A model generated the notes under the pieces. The model ran no database searches, was not told the DNA's origin, and worked only from the letters and a program-made list of their open reading frames with translations. A program made the translations under genes and the position numbers. A stretch of DNA of 64,000 nucleotides from Micavibrio_C sp965231165 (lineage in GTDB: Bacteria; Pseudomonadota; Alphaproteobacteria; Micavibrionales; Micavibrionaceae). This document shows, piece by piece, positions 23,647 to 32,036 of this stretch (positions are counted from its first letter, which is position 1; each line of letters starts with the position of its first letter). Where the stretch lies: the NCBI GenBank assembly GCA_965231165.1, contig OZ246421.1, positions 2,327,995 to 2,391,994 of the forward strand, written 5' to 3'.

Positions 23647-24997
23647 ATTTTTTATCATAACGCTTGTTATATTGGTGTTTCTGGCCGGAGTGCTTAGCCT
23701 CACGCCCTGGAAAATCATCTTGCAGGGGCAGATCATCTCTGCTTTGGAATCACGTGGGTTTTCAGATGTGAATTTACATGTATCCGGTCTGGGGCTGAAG
23801 AGTATCATTCTTGACGATATTACTTTCGGTACTGAAAATCCGCTGACGCTTAAGAACGTCAAGCTCGATTACTCTGTCGCCGGTCTGCGGTCACGCCGGT
23901 TGGATAAATTGACGATTTCAGAGCCTGCCTTTGTCTTTCGTCAGATCGACGGGCGCTGGACTGTCGTGCATTTTGAAAATGTACGTTCTTCCGCTGTGGC
24001 AAAACCGATGAGCGTCGCAGTGCTGACGGAAACATTGAAAAAAATCCCTTTTGATCAGGTTGTGGTGGAAAGGGGAACAATGAGGATTGAGACGGAATCA
24101 TGGACGCTGACGCTGCCGCTGGAGACTGTCTTTGATAAAAACCTTTCGAAAATTTCCTATAAAGCCGGTAACGCCCATTTCCGCAAAGGCGCTCTCGAAG
24201 CTACAATTGGTGAGATCATTGCCGATATCGGTTTCGATGAGAAGGTTCAGGCGTGGAAAGGCCAATGGCAAGCGGATCAGATTAATGTCAAAGACGCCCC
24301 GGCCCCCGTACCGCCCTTGAAAGGGCAGGGCACCATTATGGGCATGGGCGCGGCGGTGATTGTTGATGGCGCATTGCAGAGCGCAGATCAATCATATCAG
24401 ATGATATTTCGTTACAATCACTCCTTTGACACTGCGGCAGAGTCCGTGTTGAGTCTGGGTTCAGCGGTCATGCCGTGGAAGGAAGGAGTTGTAAAACTGG
24501 AGAGCGTGAAGATTCCTTTGCGTCAAGGGCAGCCCTTAAATTTAAATGTTCAGGTTGACGGGGTTTCTGTCGATGAATTGCTGGGAGCCATGACAGGGCA
24601 AAGAGTGACCGGCACAGGCCGTGTTTCGGGCACCATCCCGGTTACGATTGGCAAAAACGGTGATCTGGTTTTTGGGCAAGGCAGCCTGACAGCGGCAGGG
24701 CCGGGAAAGATTAACATGCCGCCGGATGCCATTCCCGGTGACAATGAGCAGGTCGCTTTGGTGCGTAATATTCTGGCTGACCTCAATTATACCGCGTTAT
24801 CCATTTCCCTGAATAACGATAACCAGAATAATCTGGGGGTGACGATGAGCGTCGAAGGGAGTAATCCCGCTGTTTACAATGGACGTGCCGTAAAATTGAA
24901 TGTTAACCTGACGGGCGACGTGCTGGATTTCATTCAGAAAAATGTTATCTTACTGACGAAACCGCAAACCTTATGGGAAGATGGTGCCGATGAATAA
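23639..24997 (+). CDS. YdbH-like AsmA-superfamily intermembrane lipid-transport protein
   Basis: 452 residues, shorter than the roughly 880 of E. coli YdbH. One N-terminal anchor (residues 3-24) is followed by beta-rich repeats: VNLHVSGLGLKSIILDDITF, LKNVKLDYSV, KLTISEPAFVF. The C-terminal part VDGVSVDELLGAMTGQRVTGTGRVSGTIPV is the typical YdbH/DUF748-like ending. E. coli YdbH acts with TamB and YhdP in moving phospholipids to the outer membrane. The assignment rests largely on the two genes that follow, a YnbE-type lipoprotein and YdbL (DUF1318), which form the known three-gene set. Confidence 0.78.
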   Translation: MRKFFIITLVILVFLAGVLSLTPWKIILQGQIISALESRGFSDVNLHVSGLGLKSIILDDITFGTENPLTLKNVKLDYSVAGLRSRRLDKLTISEPAFVFRQIDGRWTVVHFENVRSSAVAKPMSVAVLTETLKKIPFDQVVVERGTMRIETESWTLTLPLETVFDKNLSKISYKAGNAHFRKGALEATIGEIIADIGFDEKVQAWKGQWQADQINVKDAPAPVPPLKGQGTIMGMGAAVIVDGALQSADQSYQMIFRYNHSFDTAAESVLSLGSAVMPWKEGVVKLESVKIPLRQGQPLNLNVQVDGVSVDELLGAMTGQRVTGTGRVSGTIPVTIGKNGDLVFGQGSLTAAGPGKINMPPDAIPGDNEQVALVRNILADLNYTALSISLNNDNQNNLGVTMSVEGSNPAVYNGRAVKLNVNLTGDVLDFIQKNVILLTKPQTLWEDGADE

Positions 24998-25187
24998 CCA
25001 GTTTAGCAGGGTTTTGATGCTTCTGATTTTACCCGTCCTTGCAGGCGGATGTACGCCGACGGTGCAGTTACAGGCACCGGAGAAGCCGATCGAGATTAAT
25101 CTTAATGTGAATATCGAGCACCACGTCAAAGTCGAAATCGAAAAAGACGTGCGCGCCAGCATTAACAAGAATAAAGACATTTTCTAA
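24990..25187 (+). CDS. ynbE: YnbE-like small lipoprotein
   Basis: 65 residues from the ATG at 24990, which overlaps the YdbH stop; an ATG at 24981 would add three residues. The lipobox LAGGC places the lipidated Cys near residue 19. The mature part PTVQLQAPEKPIEINLNVNI then EHHVKVEIEKDV is the YnbE signature of beta-strand stretches. In E. coli YnbE oligomerises at the outer membrane and docks YdbH by strand stacking. The tight coupling with YdbH here fits that partnership. Confidence 0.82.
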   Translation: MNNQFSRVLMLLILPVLAGGCTPTVQLQAPEKPIEINLNVNIEHHVKVEIEKDVRASINKNKDIF

Positions 25188-25200
25188 CGGGAGAAATCTT

Positions 25201-25527
25201 ATGAAGCTTTATGCTATAGCCCTCGGGCTTGTTCTTACAGTGATGACAGTATTTCCGGCCTTTGCGCTTGACCTGCAACAGGCCAGAGCCACAGGTTTGG
25301 TCGGCGAGACGACCAAGGGATATGTCGCTGTCATCAAACCATCCCCCGCCGTGGAGGAACTGGTTGCGACCATTAATGCCAAGCGCAAACAGGAATATGC
25401 CCGCATTTCGCAGGCCAACGGCCAGAGCGTCGATATCGTGGCCAAAGTGGCGGCGGAGCAGATCATCAATAATCTGGAAGAGGGCAGCCTGTATCAGGCG
25501 GCTGACGGCAGTTGGCGGAAACGTTAG
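25201..25527 (+). CDS. ydbL: YdbL family protein (DUF1318)
   Basis: 108 residues with a signal peptide ending FPAFALD (about residue 23). The mature part LDLQQARATGLVGETTKGYV and the helical EELVATINAKRKQEYARIS match DUF1318/YdbL. In E. coli this periplasmic protein modulates assembly of the YdbH-YnbE bridge. GGGAG lies 9 bases upstream of the ATG. It ends the operon, with a strong terminator 71 bases behind its stop. Confidence 0.85.
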   Translation: MKLYAIALGLVLTVMTVFPAFALDLQQARATGLVGETTKGYVAVIKPSPAVEELVATINAKRKQEYARISQANGQSVDIVAKVAAEQIINNLEEGSLYQAADGSWRKR

Positions 25528-25597
25528 TCGATCATCCTGGTTGATGGGCCATAATTTTTAGCCCTTCAGGCTGGCTATGATATCGTTCATGCTTTAC

Positions 25598-25636
25598 AAT
25601 ATTCCCCGTACCGTCCGGTACGGGGAATATTTTTTT
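25598..25636 (+). terminator. Strong rho-independent terminator behind ydbL
   Basis: AATATTCCCCGTACC (25598-25612), loop GTCC, then the perfect complement (25617-25631) and an unbroken T run to 25636. The stem is 15 base pairs with no mismatch. It closes the ydbH-ynbE-ydbL unit and argues against the longer start of the adenylate cyclase, which would read through the hairpin. The arms are also A-rich on the 5' side, so it may work in both directions. Confidence 0.93.
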
Positions 25637-25651
25637 GCCCGCTTTGGGAAC

Positions 25652-27418
25652 ATGAACCAGAAAATTTTTTTCAGTCTACGTTACAAGATCATGCTCGCCT
25701 TTTTTGGCATTGGGTGTGTCACTAGTATCGTTCTCGGGCAGCAGGCCTACAAGATCCTTGAGGAAAAGCTGTTTTCTGAACTGCGGCGCAATGTTGAAAA
25801 TATCACCCATATAGGGTCAGCCTATATTGACGAGGGCGCTGTTGCGCGCCTGATAGCGCGGCAGCAGGAAGGTGCTACGCCTGCGCAGAGGGATGCCGTT
25901 GAATCTTCCCCGGAATACAAAGCCGTTTATGACCAATTGAATTTTATCCGCAATACGGAACAGGCGCTGATCCGTTATGTTTACCTGCTGACGCCGACCG
26001 ATGATCCGGAGGTGGCCCGTTATCTCGTCGATGCCGATGTTCTGCAATCCAAGGCCGCCGGGCTGCCGGATGAGGAAATTTCCCGCTTTAACAGCGATAT
26101 GGATGTCGAGCCTTTCCCCGTGCTGCAACAGGCAATGCGAGAGGGAAAGGACATGGTTGAGCAAAACTATGTCTATGACGAAGCTTTCAAGGTCAATACG
26201 GTTTCTGGTTATGCGCCCGTATTTTCCGCTGACGGGCAGAGGATGCTCGCGCTGTTGGGACTGGATATGGCCGATAGTCAGGTACAGGCCGCTCTGGCTG
26301 AAGCGCTGCAAAAATCCATCGCCGTGGGTTTGCTGTCGCTGTTGGCGTCCTTGCTGACGGCGGTGCTCATCGGTACATGGTTTACGCGGGGCATCATCAG
26401 GCTTGATAGCCTTGTCCGCTCCTTCGCCGAGAAGGATTTTGCGGTACGTGCTTCCTTAAAATCCAACGATGAAGTGGGCAGGCTGGGTTTCAGCTTCAAC
26501 CACATGGCCGAAACCATTCAGGATTATAACACGCGTCTGACCGCACTGGCGGAGGCTTATGGCCGTTTCGTGCCGCATGATCTGCTGCGCCTTCTGGAGA
26601 AAGACAGCATCCTCGATGTCAATCTAGGCGATCAGATCCAGAAAGACATGTCGGTTTTGTTCTCCGATATCCGCAATTTCACGGCGATCTCGGAAACGAT
26701 GAGTCCGAAGGAGAATTTCGACTATATCAATTCATACCTGCGGCAGGTTGGCCCGGAAATTCGGGCGCATCGCGGCATTATCGACAAATATATCGGCGAT
26801 GCGGTGATGGCGCTGTTCCCCGGCAAGGTCGATGATGCAGTGGATGCGGCGCTGGTGATGCAAAGAAAAGTGCGTGAATATAATGAATACCGCGATGCGC
26901 GGCATTACCCCGAAATCAAGATCGGTATCGGCGTACATAACGGCAATGTCATGCTGGGCACGATCGGCGAAGACATGCGCATGGACGGTACCGTTATTTC
27001 GGATACGGTTAATCTGGCCTCTCGGCTCGAAGGGCTGACCAAGAAATATGGTTGCAAGATCGTCGTCAGCGACCGGGTGCTGCAGAAAATGGATAATCCT
27101 GAGAAATATTTCACCCGCATGATTGATAAGGTTTGTGTCGTCGGTAAGAACGACCCTGTGGTGATTTACGAAGTTTGCGATGCCGATGAAGCCACTGTCA
27201 TGGCATTTAAGCGCGTGACGCTTTCCGATTACGTGGACGCCATTAAACAATATTACGCGCAGGACTTCACCGCTGCCGCCGCTTCTTTCAGCAAAGTACT
27301 CGCCGTGAACGATCACGATGTACCCGCCCGCATTTTTCTTGAACGGTCGCAACGCTTCATCGCCGACGGCGTCCCCGCTGACTGGAACGGCGTTTCACGG
27401 TTGGATAGCAAGGGGTGA
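25652..27418 (+). CDS. Membrane adenylate cyclase (class III) with HAMP domain
   Basis: 588 residues from the ATG at 25652. A first membrane helix (about 12-30), a periplasmic sensor of roughly 200 residues, a second helix (about 215-240) and a HAMP domain (LDSLVRSFAEKDF to DEVGRLGFSFNHM) lead to the catalytic domain. VLFSDIRNFT and KYIGDAVMALF supply the metal-binding Asp residues. Lys in IDKYIGD and Asp in VISDTVNLASRLEG form the adenine-specific pair, so the product should be cAMP, made from ATP. The last 60 residues form a TPR-like tail. It stands alone, isolated upstream by a terminator; the ligand is not known. Confidence 0.9.
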   Translation: MNQKIFFSLRYKIMLAFFGIGCVTSIVLGQQAYKILEEKLFSELRRNVENITHIGSAYIDEGAVARLIARQQEGATPAQRDAVESSPEYKAVYDQLNFIRNTEQALIRYVYLLTPTDDPEVARYLVDADVLQSKAAGLPDEEISRFNSDMDVEPFPVLQQAMREGKDMVEQNYVYDEAFKVNTVSGYAPVFSADGQRMLALLGLDMADSQVQAALAEALQKSIAVGLLSLLASLLTAVLIGTWFTRGIIRLDSLVRSFAEKDFAVRASLKSNDEVGRLGFSFNHMAETIQDYNTRLTALAEAYGRFVPHDLLRLLEKDSILDVNLGDQIQKDMSVLFSDIRNFTAISETMSPKENFDYINSYLRQVGPEIRAHRGIIDKYIGDAVMALFPGKVDDAVDAALVMQRKVREYNEYRDARHYPEIKIGIGVHNGNVMLGTIGEDMRMDGTVISDTVNLASRLEGLTKKYGCKIVVSDRVLQKMDNPEKYFTRMIDKVCVVGKNDPVVIYEVCDADEATVMAFKRVTLSDYVDAIKQYYAQDFTAAAASFSKVLAVNDHDVPARIFLERSQRFIADGVPADWNGVSRLDSKG

Positions 27419-27425
27419 ACCTTTG

Positions 27426-27773
27426 TTACGAAAGATCCCAATTCGGAATTTTCTTTGGGGCGGTGAAGGTTCTGGGGGCGTTGTCCGGTCTTGCTGTTGC
27501 GCCCACAGGTGCCGAGGTTTCAAATTTGGCAGCGTCGAGCAGGGCTTTATTGTAGGTGGCGGCTGAGTAACGCTGGCCGTCCACGCGCACTTCATCCCAA
27601 TCGCGTCCGGCTTTGAGTGCGGCACCCTGAATATCCAGACCTTGGGCGCGGGATACTTTATCCATGGCGGCGTCGATGGTTTTCAGTGGTACGGTGCCCA
27701 CCGTCCTTTCCGCTTCTACGCCTCGGACGCTGGCGACTTCCATGCTGCTCTTCATAAAAACGACATTCGCCAT
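27426..27773 (-). CDS. Small protein of unknown function
   Basis: 115 residues from the ATG at 27773; AGAGAGG lies about nine bases upstream, favouring it over a start at 27803. No signal peptide or membrane segment is seen. The middle contains alternating charged and hydrophobic residues (TIDAAMDKVSRAQGLDIQGA) and the motif GRDWDEVRVDGQRYSAATYN. The C-terminus is Pro/Thr-rich. I do not recognise it. It is convergent with the cyclase gene, eight bases away. Confidence 0.6.
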   Translation of the reverse strand: MANVVFMKSSMEVASVRGVEAERTVGTVPLKTIDAAMDKVSRAQGLDIQGAALKAGRDWDEVRVDGQRYSAATYNKALLDAAKFETSAPVGATARPDNAPRTFTAPKKIPNWDLS

Positions 27774-27922
27774 AAGGAGTACCTCTCTGTAAAATCCTCC
27801 CATAGTATATGAAAAACAAATTAAGAATTTTTAAAGAAGCGCAATTTCATTACGCTACGTATGCTTTCTAGGGTGTATTTTGTGTGATATAACAAGACCC
27901 AATAAAACGATCCGGAGACGAT

Positions 27923-27988
27923 ATGTCAGCCGGACGCAGACAAAGAACAGACAACAGGGATCGCTTTTCCGGCAAGGCTGCGTTTTAG
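27923..27988 (+). CDS. Possible 21-codon leader peptide
   Basis: MSAGRRQRTDNRDRFSGKAA then F, stop. A clear GGAG lies seven bases before the ATG, better placed than anything before the next gene, which starts 10 bases after this stop in another frame. Six of 21 residues are Arg or Lys. It may be a translated leader or the start of a gene displaced by a frameshift. Confidence 0.35.
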   Translation: MSAGRRQRTDNRDRFSGKAAF

Positions 27989-27998
27989 ACGGCTTCGG

Positions 27999-28352
27999 AT
28001 GGCGAAAAGACAGATGAAACCGGATCCTCGCTTACAAGATGGGGCTGGCCCGTCCTCAGATGAACTGCTCCGCATGGTGGCGCGGCGACGGGAAACCGCG
28101 CTTGAACCGCAACGTGTCGGTGCCAGTTTCTTTTTTGAAGTCAAAGGCGGCTGGGAAGTGCGGGCGTTGCTGGATGATGTGAATGTCCGCAAGGTTTATA
28201 CCATCTCGGGTCTTGAAGACGCGTTCCATGACCAGACCGTCAGAACCATCCTGATTCCGCGCGATGCTACTGTCAGCCAGAATGTGGCCATACGCGTCTG
28301 CGGCCGTCACGGGCAAGGCAAAACAGTTTTCTTTGAAGCCAAGTCTGAATAG
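27999..28352 (+). CDS. Small protein of unknown function
   Basis: 117 residues, no signal peptide. The second half (GASFFFEVKGGWEVRALLDD to VFFEAKSE) looks like a compact beta fold with regularly placed Val, Phe and Ile. The first 35 residues are polar and probably disordered. The ribosome site is weak at both candidate Met codons (27999 and 28014). Not recognised. It is convergent with the UbiB-family gene, nine bases away. Confidence 0.55.
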   Translation: MAKRQMKPDPRLQDGAGPSSDELLRMVARRRETALEPQRVGASFFFEVKGGWEVRALLDDVNVRKVYTISGLEDAFHDQTVRTILIPRDATVSQNVAIRVCGRHGQGKTVFFEAKSE

Positions 28353-28361
28353 GCGATTTTC

Positions 28362-29747
28362 TTAACCGGCCAGATCGAATTTCTTCAGGATTTTCTTCTG
28401 CCGTGCTTCCAATGCGGCCGTATCAAAATCGCTGATCAGTTCGTTGAAGATACGGAACCAGTTTACTTCTGCTTTCAGGTGCAGGAAGACCGATCCCAGC
28501 CCCAGGGCCGCGCGATCCATGAAGACGAATTCACGCGGAACAGTGACGCTCCCCGCCTGTTTTAATTTCTGGTGCACTTCGTGCGCGATTTCACGGCCAT
28601 ACATGCCGCCTTTGACTTCGCCAATGGTGCGCACCTTGTCGTCGAGCACCGGCGCATAGAGGAACCGTGCCCAGATGGTCAGGGTTTCAATCTGGTCCTT
28701 GTTCAGGCTTTTGAAGCCCCATGTTTCAAACGCATGCACGGCGCGGGCGGGATCGTTCTCCAGCAATGCATGGTACAGGTCGATGACGCCGCCGACGAAG
28801 CTCGGTGGGAATATGCGTACGCAGCCGAAATCCAGCAGGTTGATACTGTCATCCTTGCGCACGGTGTAATTGCCCAGATGCGGGTCGCCATGGATGATGC
28901 CGTAATAATAAAGCGGCGTGTACCAGGCGCGGAATAAATTCATGGCAATATGGTTGCGCTGTTCCTGCGGCGCGGTTTTGAAGTTCAGGATCTTTTCGCC
29001 GTCGAGCCAGGTACTGGTCAGCAGACGTCCGGTGGAAAGATCGTCGATGATTTCGGCGACATGCACGCCTTTTTCATCTTTCAGTATTTCAGCGTAGAGT
29101 TTGCAGTGACGGGCTTCGCGCTTGTAATCCAGTTCTTCATACAGGCGCGCGGCCAGTTCTTCGTGGATGTATTTTGTCGAAATGGCGCTGTCATATTTCT
29201 CATACAGCGAGAAAATGAGTTTTAGCTGTCGCAGATCGGCGTCGATGGCGGACTGCATGTCCGGGTATTGCAGTTTGCAGGCCACGTTCTGACCGTCGAG
29301 CGTGATGGCACGGTGCACCTGTCCGAGGCTGGCGGCAGCGGCGGCTTCCTGCTCGAATGATTGGAAGCGTTTTTCCCAGTCAGGCCCCAGTTCGGTTTTC
29401 ATGCGGCGGCGAACGAACGCCCAGCCCATCGGCGGTGCATTGGCTTGCAGTTGTTGCAGGGCATCCGCATATTCAGGCGGCAAGGCTTCGGGAATGGTCG
29501 AAAGAATTTGCCCGACCTTCATCAGCGGGCCTTTCAGGTTGCCGAGTGATTGCAGCAATTCCTGCGCATGCGTGTCGCGTTCGATTTTCAGGCCGAGATA
29601 GCGCTCGCCCGCGATTTTGGCGGCGAGCCCTGCCATTGTCGCCGATACTTTGCCATAACGAGCAACACGGCTGCCCAGCGCACTGGCTTCGGCGTCCGGG
29701 GTGGCTGCCGTTTTTGGCGCTGCCTGCTTTTTTCTTCCTTTAGACAT
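28362..29747 (-). CDS. UbiB/ABC1-family atypical kinase (ubiquinone biosynthesis helper)
   Basis: 461 residues. The family's N-terminal KxGQ motif is in GPLMKVGQILST, the Ala-rich nucleotide loop in AAASLGQVHRA, the Lys in VACKLQYPDMQ, the catalytic segment in IIHGDPHLGNYTV and the metal-binding DFG in LLDFGCVRIF. The family (UbiB, COQ8) is an ATPase that supports coenzyme Q assembly. It is divergent from a COQ9 gene with 69 bases between the starts. No C-terminal membrane helices are obvious, so it is closer to the soluble AarF/COQ8 form than to E. coli UbiB. Confidence 0.88.
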   Translation of the reverse strand: MSKGRKKQAAPKTAATPDAEASALGSRVARYGKVSATMAGLAAKIAGERYLGLKIERDTHAQELLQSLGNLKGPLMKVGQILSTIPEALPPEYADALQQLQANAPPMGWAFVRRRMKTELGPDWEKRFQSFEQEAAAAASLGQVHRAITLDGQNVACKLQYPDMQSAIDADLRQLKLIFSLYEKYDSAISTKYIHEELAARLYEELDYKREARHCKLYAEILKDEKGVHVAEIIDDLSTGRLLTSTWLDGEKILNFKTAPQEQRNHIAMNLFRAWYTPLYYYGIIHGDPHLGNYTVRKDDSINLLDFGCVRIFPPSFVGGVIDLYHALLENDPARAVHAFETWGFKSLNKDQIETLTIWARFLYAPVLDDKVRTIGEVKGGMYGREIAHEVHQKLKQAGSVTVPREFVFMDRAALGLGSVFLHLKAEVNWFRIFNELISDFDTAALEARQKKILKKFDLAG

Positions 29748-29816
29748 TAAGCGCCTCTTGAAAAGTCATAATCATGTCTGCAATATCAAGACAATATATA
29801 TCACGCAAAGGCCAAC

Positions 29817-30470
29817 ATGCGAGTCCGTCCTTCCGATCCTTTTTCTTTCCAGACGCCGACGCAGGAAATTCGCGACAATATTGTCGAGGCGGTTCTGCCC
29901 GAGGTGCCGTTTGATGGCTGGACATGGCCTGCGGTTGAACGCGCGGCGGTGAAGGCCGGTTATGAAACAGCGATGGCATCATCGGTTTTTCCGGGTGGGC
30001 TTGCCGATGTGCTGGATCATTTCGCCGATCTGGCTGATCGCTGGATGCTGGAGCGTTTGAAAGATACCGACCCTGAATCCTTGCGCGTACGCGACCGGGT
30101 GCGCGTGGCGGTGCTGGCACGTTTCCGCGCGCTTTATCCGTGGCGCGATGCGGCACGGCAGTCCAATAGTTTCTGGATCGTGCCGACACGGGCGCGGCGC
30201 GCGGGTAAAATCACCTGGCGTACCGCTGATCGCATCTGGAACTGGGCGGGCGATACCGCGACCGACTATAATCATTATACGAAACGTGCTTTGCTGTGCG
30301 GCGTTCTGGTTTCTACGGCGCTGGCGTGGGTGAACGATGACAGTCCCGGCATGATGGAAACGGAATCGTTTCTTGATCGCCGTATTGATGGCGTGATGAC
30401 AATCGGTAAAGCGGTCGGCAAGGCCAAATCATTTTCAATTTTCAAAAAGGGCAGGGGAAAAGATGTCTGA
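29817..30470 (+). CDS. COQ9-family ubiquinone biosynthesis protein
   Basis: 217 residues. The TetR-like fold with lipid-binding C-terminus is suggested by VEAVLPEVPFDGWTWPAVER, YPWRDAARQSNSFWIVPTRA and the WRTADRIWNWAGDTATDYNH block, a strong signature of COQ9. COQ9 presents the lipid intermediate to COQ7. It is divergent from the UbiB-family kinase, and its stop overlaps the next gene by eight bases. Together the pair points to coenzyme Q synthesis at this locus. Confidence 0.9.
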   Translation: MRVRPSDPFSFQTPTQEIRDNIVEAVLPEVPFDGWTWPAVERAAVKAGYETAMASSVFPGGLADVLDHFADLADRWMLERLKDTDPESLRVRDRVRVAVLARFRALYPWRDAARQSNSFWIVPTRARRAGKITWRTADRIWNWAGDTATDYNHYTKRALLCGVLVSTALAWVNDDSPGMMETESFLDRRIDGVMTIGKAVGKAKSFSIFKKGRGKDV

Positions 30471-31170
30471 TATCAGAAAGATGACCGTCGTATTGGGCAT
30501 GGTGGCGGCGATGAGTTCGTTTGCGGCCCCTGTTCAGGCAAAAAATTTTCTGGAGGAATGGTTTCCGTTCCTGTTTGAAGAAAAAGAATCCGATGCCAAA
30601 CCGGTAGAGGGCGATACGCAGGCACCTTTCTCAACAGATCGTGCTGTCGATACGACGGAGTCGAAGCAGCTGGGTATCGAATATAAGCCGCATGTCGCGT
30701 TGGAAAGCGGTGCTACGCTTGATCAGCCGCACCGCCAGCCAGCGCAACTATTGGAATGGTCGTCGAAAACCCTGTCCGATGCCCTTGATTTCGATCCGTT
30801 GAAATATGAAGAGCATCTGGTGGGTTTGGACGGATTTATGACGCCTTATGCGATTGAATCGCTGAAAGCCTTTATGGCCAAGGATAATCTGTTGGCGGCC
30901 TTGCAAACGAATAATCTGGTGATGCGCACTTTCGTGACGGAACCGGCGCGGTTGCTCAATCAGGGAGCTGTGCAGGGTTCTTACCGCTGGCTGGTCGAAA
31001 CGCCGATGACGATTTCTTTTCTGCCGCGTGGCACCAATGATTACGCAGGCATCCAGCCCAAAAGCCAGAAGATCAATATCCGTACCCAATTGGGCCGGGT
31101 GGCGCAGGGCGGTGAAGACGGTGTGATGATTGAAACGCTTGAATTCCTGCCCGTGCCCGCCGGGAAATGA
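30463..31170 (+). CDS. Exported protein, weakly DotI/IcmL-like
   Basis: 235 residues with a signal peptide ending APVQAKN (about residue 27). The mature part starts with an acidic stretch and ends in a fold with FMTPYAIESLKAFM, TEPARLLNQGAVQGSYRWLV and ETPMTISFLPRG. The pattern of a repeated stalk with a GxYxW-x-P core is reminiscent of the DotI/IcmL family of type IV secretion systems, but no other secretion genes lie nearby, so this is only a weak hint. It starts within the end of COQ9 and its stop overlaps the next start. Confidence 0.7.
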   Translation: MSDIRKMTVVLGMVAAMSSFAAPVQAKNFLEEWFPFLFEEKESDAKPVEGDTQAPFSTDRAVDTTESKQLGIEYKPHVALESGATLDQPHRQPAQLLEWSSKTLSDALDFDPLKYEEHLVGLDGFMTPYAIESLKAFMAKDNLLAALQTNNLVMRTFVTEPARLLNQGAVQGSYRWLVETPMTISFLPRGTNDYAGIQPKSQKINIRTQLGRVAQGGEDGVMIETLEFLPVPAGK

Positions 31171-32036
31171 GCCTGCTTTCGTCATTGCTCGATGATGATG
31201 AGCCGCCATCTTTTGCTGTTCTCAACGGCGATGGCGATTGCCGGATTATCCTGACTTGCGAACATGCGGGCGATGTGGTGCCGCGTTCCTTGAATCTGCT
31301 GGGCATGACGGCGGAAGATTATAAACGTCATTATGCCGTCGATGTCGGCGCACGGGCCGTGACCCATCATCTGGCGGTGTTACTCGATGCCCCGGCGATT
31401 TTTGGTAATTATTCGCGGCTGGTGGTCGATCTGAACCGCGATACCGATCACCCGACGACTTTCGCGCCGAGCGGCGAAGGCAGGCCCGTGCCCGGTAATA
31501 TAGGTATCAGCGATGACGACAAGACGCGGCGTCTGCGCGACATCTATCATCCTTACCATCAGGCGCTGGCGGGCATGATCGACCGCGCGCTGGAATCTTC
31601 CGTGATGCCGGTGGTCATATCCGTGCATAGTTTTACGCCCGTGTTCTTTGCTTTCCGCCGCCCGTGGGAGATCGGTTTTCTGCATGCGGACGACAGCCGC
31701 CTTTCGCTGAAGCTGATCGATTATTTTAAAGGGCATGGTTATCAGGTCGGTGATAACGAACCTTACGACCACCGGATTGTTCGTGGCAGCTCGGTGAACC
31801 GTCATGCGGGAACGCGGCTGCTGCCCCATACGATGGTCGAATTTCGTAACGATATGATTTCAAACGATAAAGATGCTTTTTTCTGGGCAAAACTTCTTGC
31901 GGATGGATTGCAGGAAGTGCTGGCAGAGGATGCCATGAGAACGTATTATGACGGCCTCCAGTTATCCTATGATCCGGAAAAAGAGCGCACGTACTTTGCG
32001 GATCTCGTTGAACGTGCCAAGAGAGGTGAGCCATGA
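31167..32036 (+). CDS. N-formylglutamate amidohydrolase-family protein (second copy type)
   Basis: 289 residues of the FGase family: ILTCEHAGDVVPRSL, FGNYSRLVVDLNRDTDHPT, ISVHSFTPVF, and PHTMVEFRNDMI. The order of blocks matches HutG, but overall similarity is low, and it is not in the hut cluster. It belongs to a group of FGase-like enzymes found in many alphaproteobacteria, whose substrate may be another N-acylated amino acid. It overlaps the previous stop and the GapR start by four bases each, so the four genes from COQ9 to GapR form one tightly packed unit. Confidence 0.85.
   Translation: MSLLSSLLDDDEPPSFAVLNGDGDCRIILTCEHAGDVVPRSLNLLGMTAEDYKRHYAVDVGARAVTHHLAVLLDAPAIFGNYSRLVVDLNRDTDHPTTFAPSGEGRPVPGNIGISDDDKTRRLRDIYHPYHQALAGMIDRALESSVMPVVISVHSFTPVFFAFRRPWEIGFLHADDSRLSLKLIDYFKGHGYQVGDNEPYDHRIVRGSSVNRHAGTRLLPHTMVEFRNDMISNDKDAFFWAKLLADGLQEVLAEDAMRTYYDGLQLSYDPEKERTYFADLVERAKRGEP

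Noticed and set aside
25577..25651. Upstream start of the adenylate cyclase at 25577
   Set aside because: The extra 25 codons run through a perfect 15-base-pair terminator hairpin, so the ATG at 25652 is taken.
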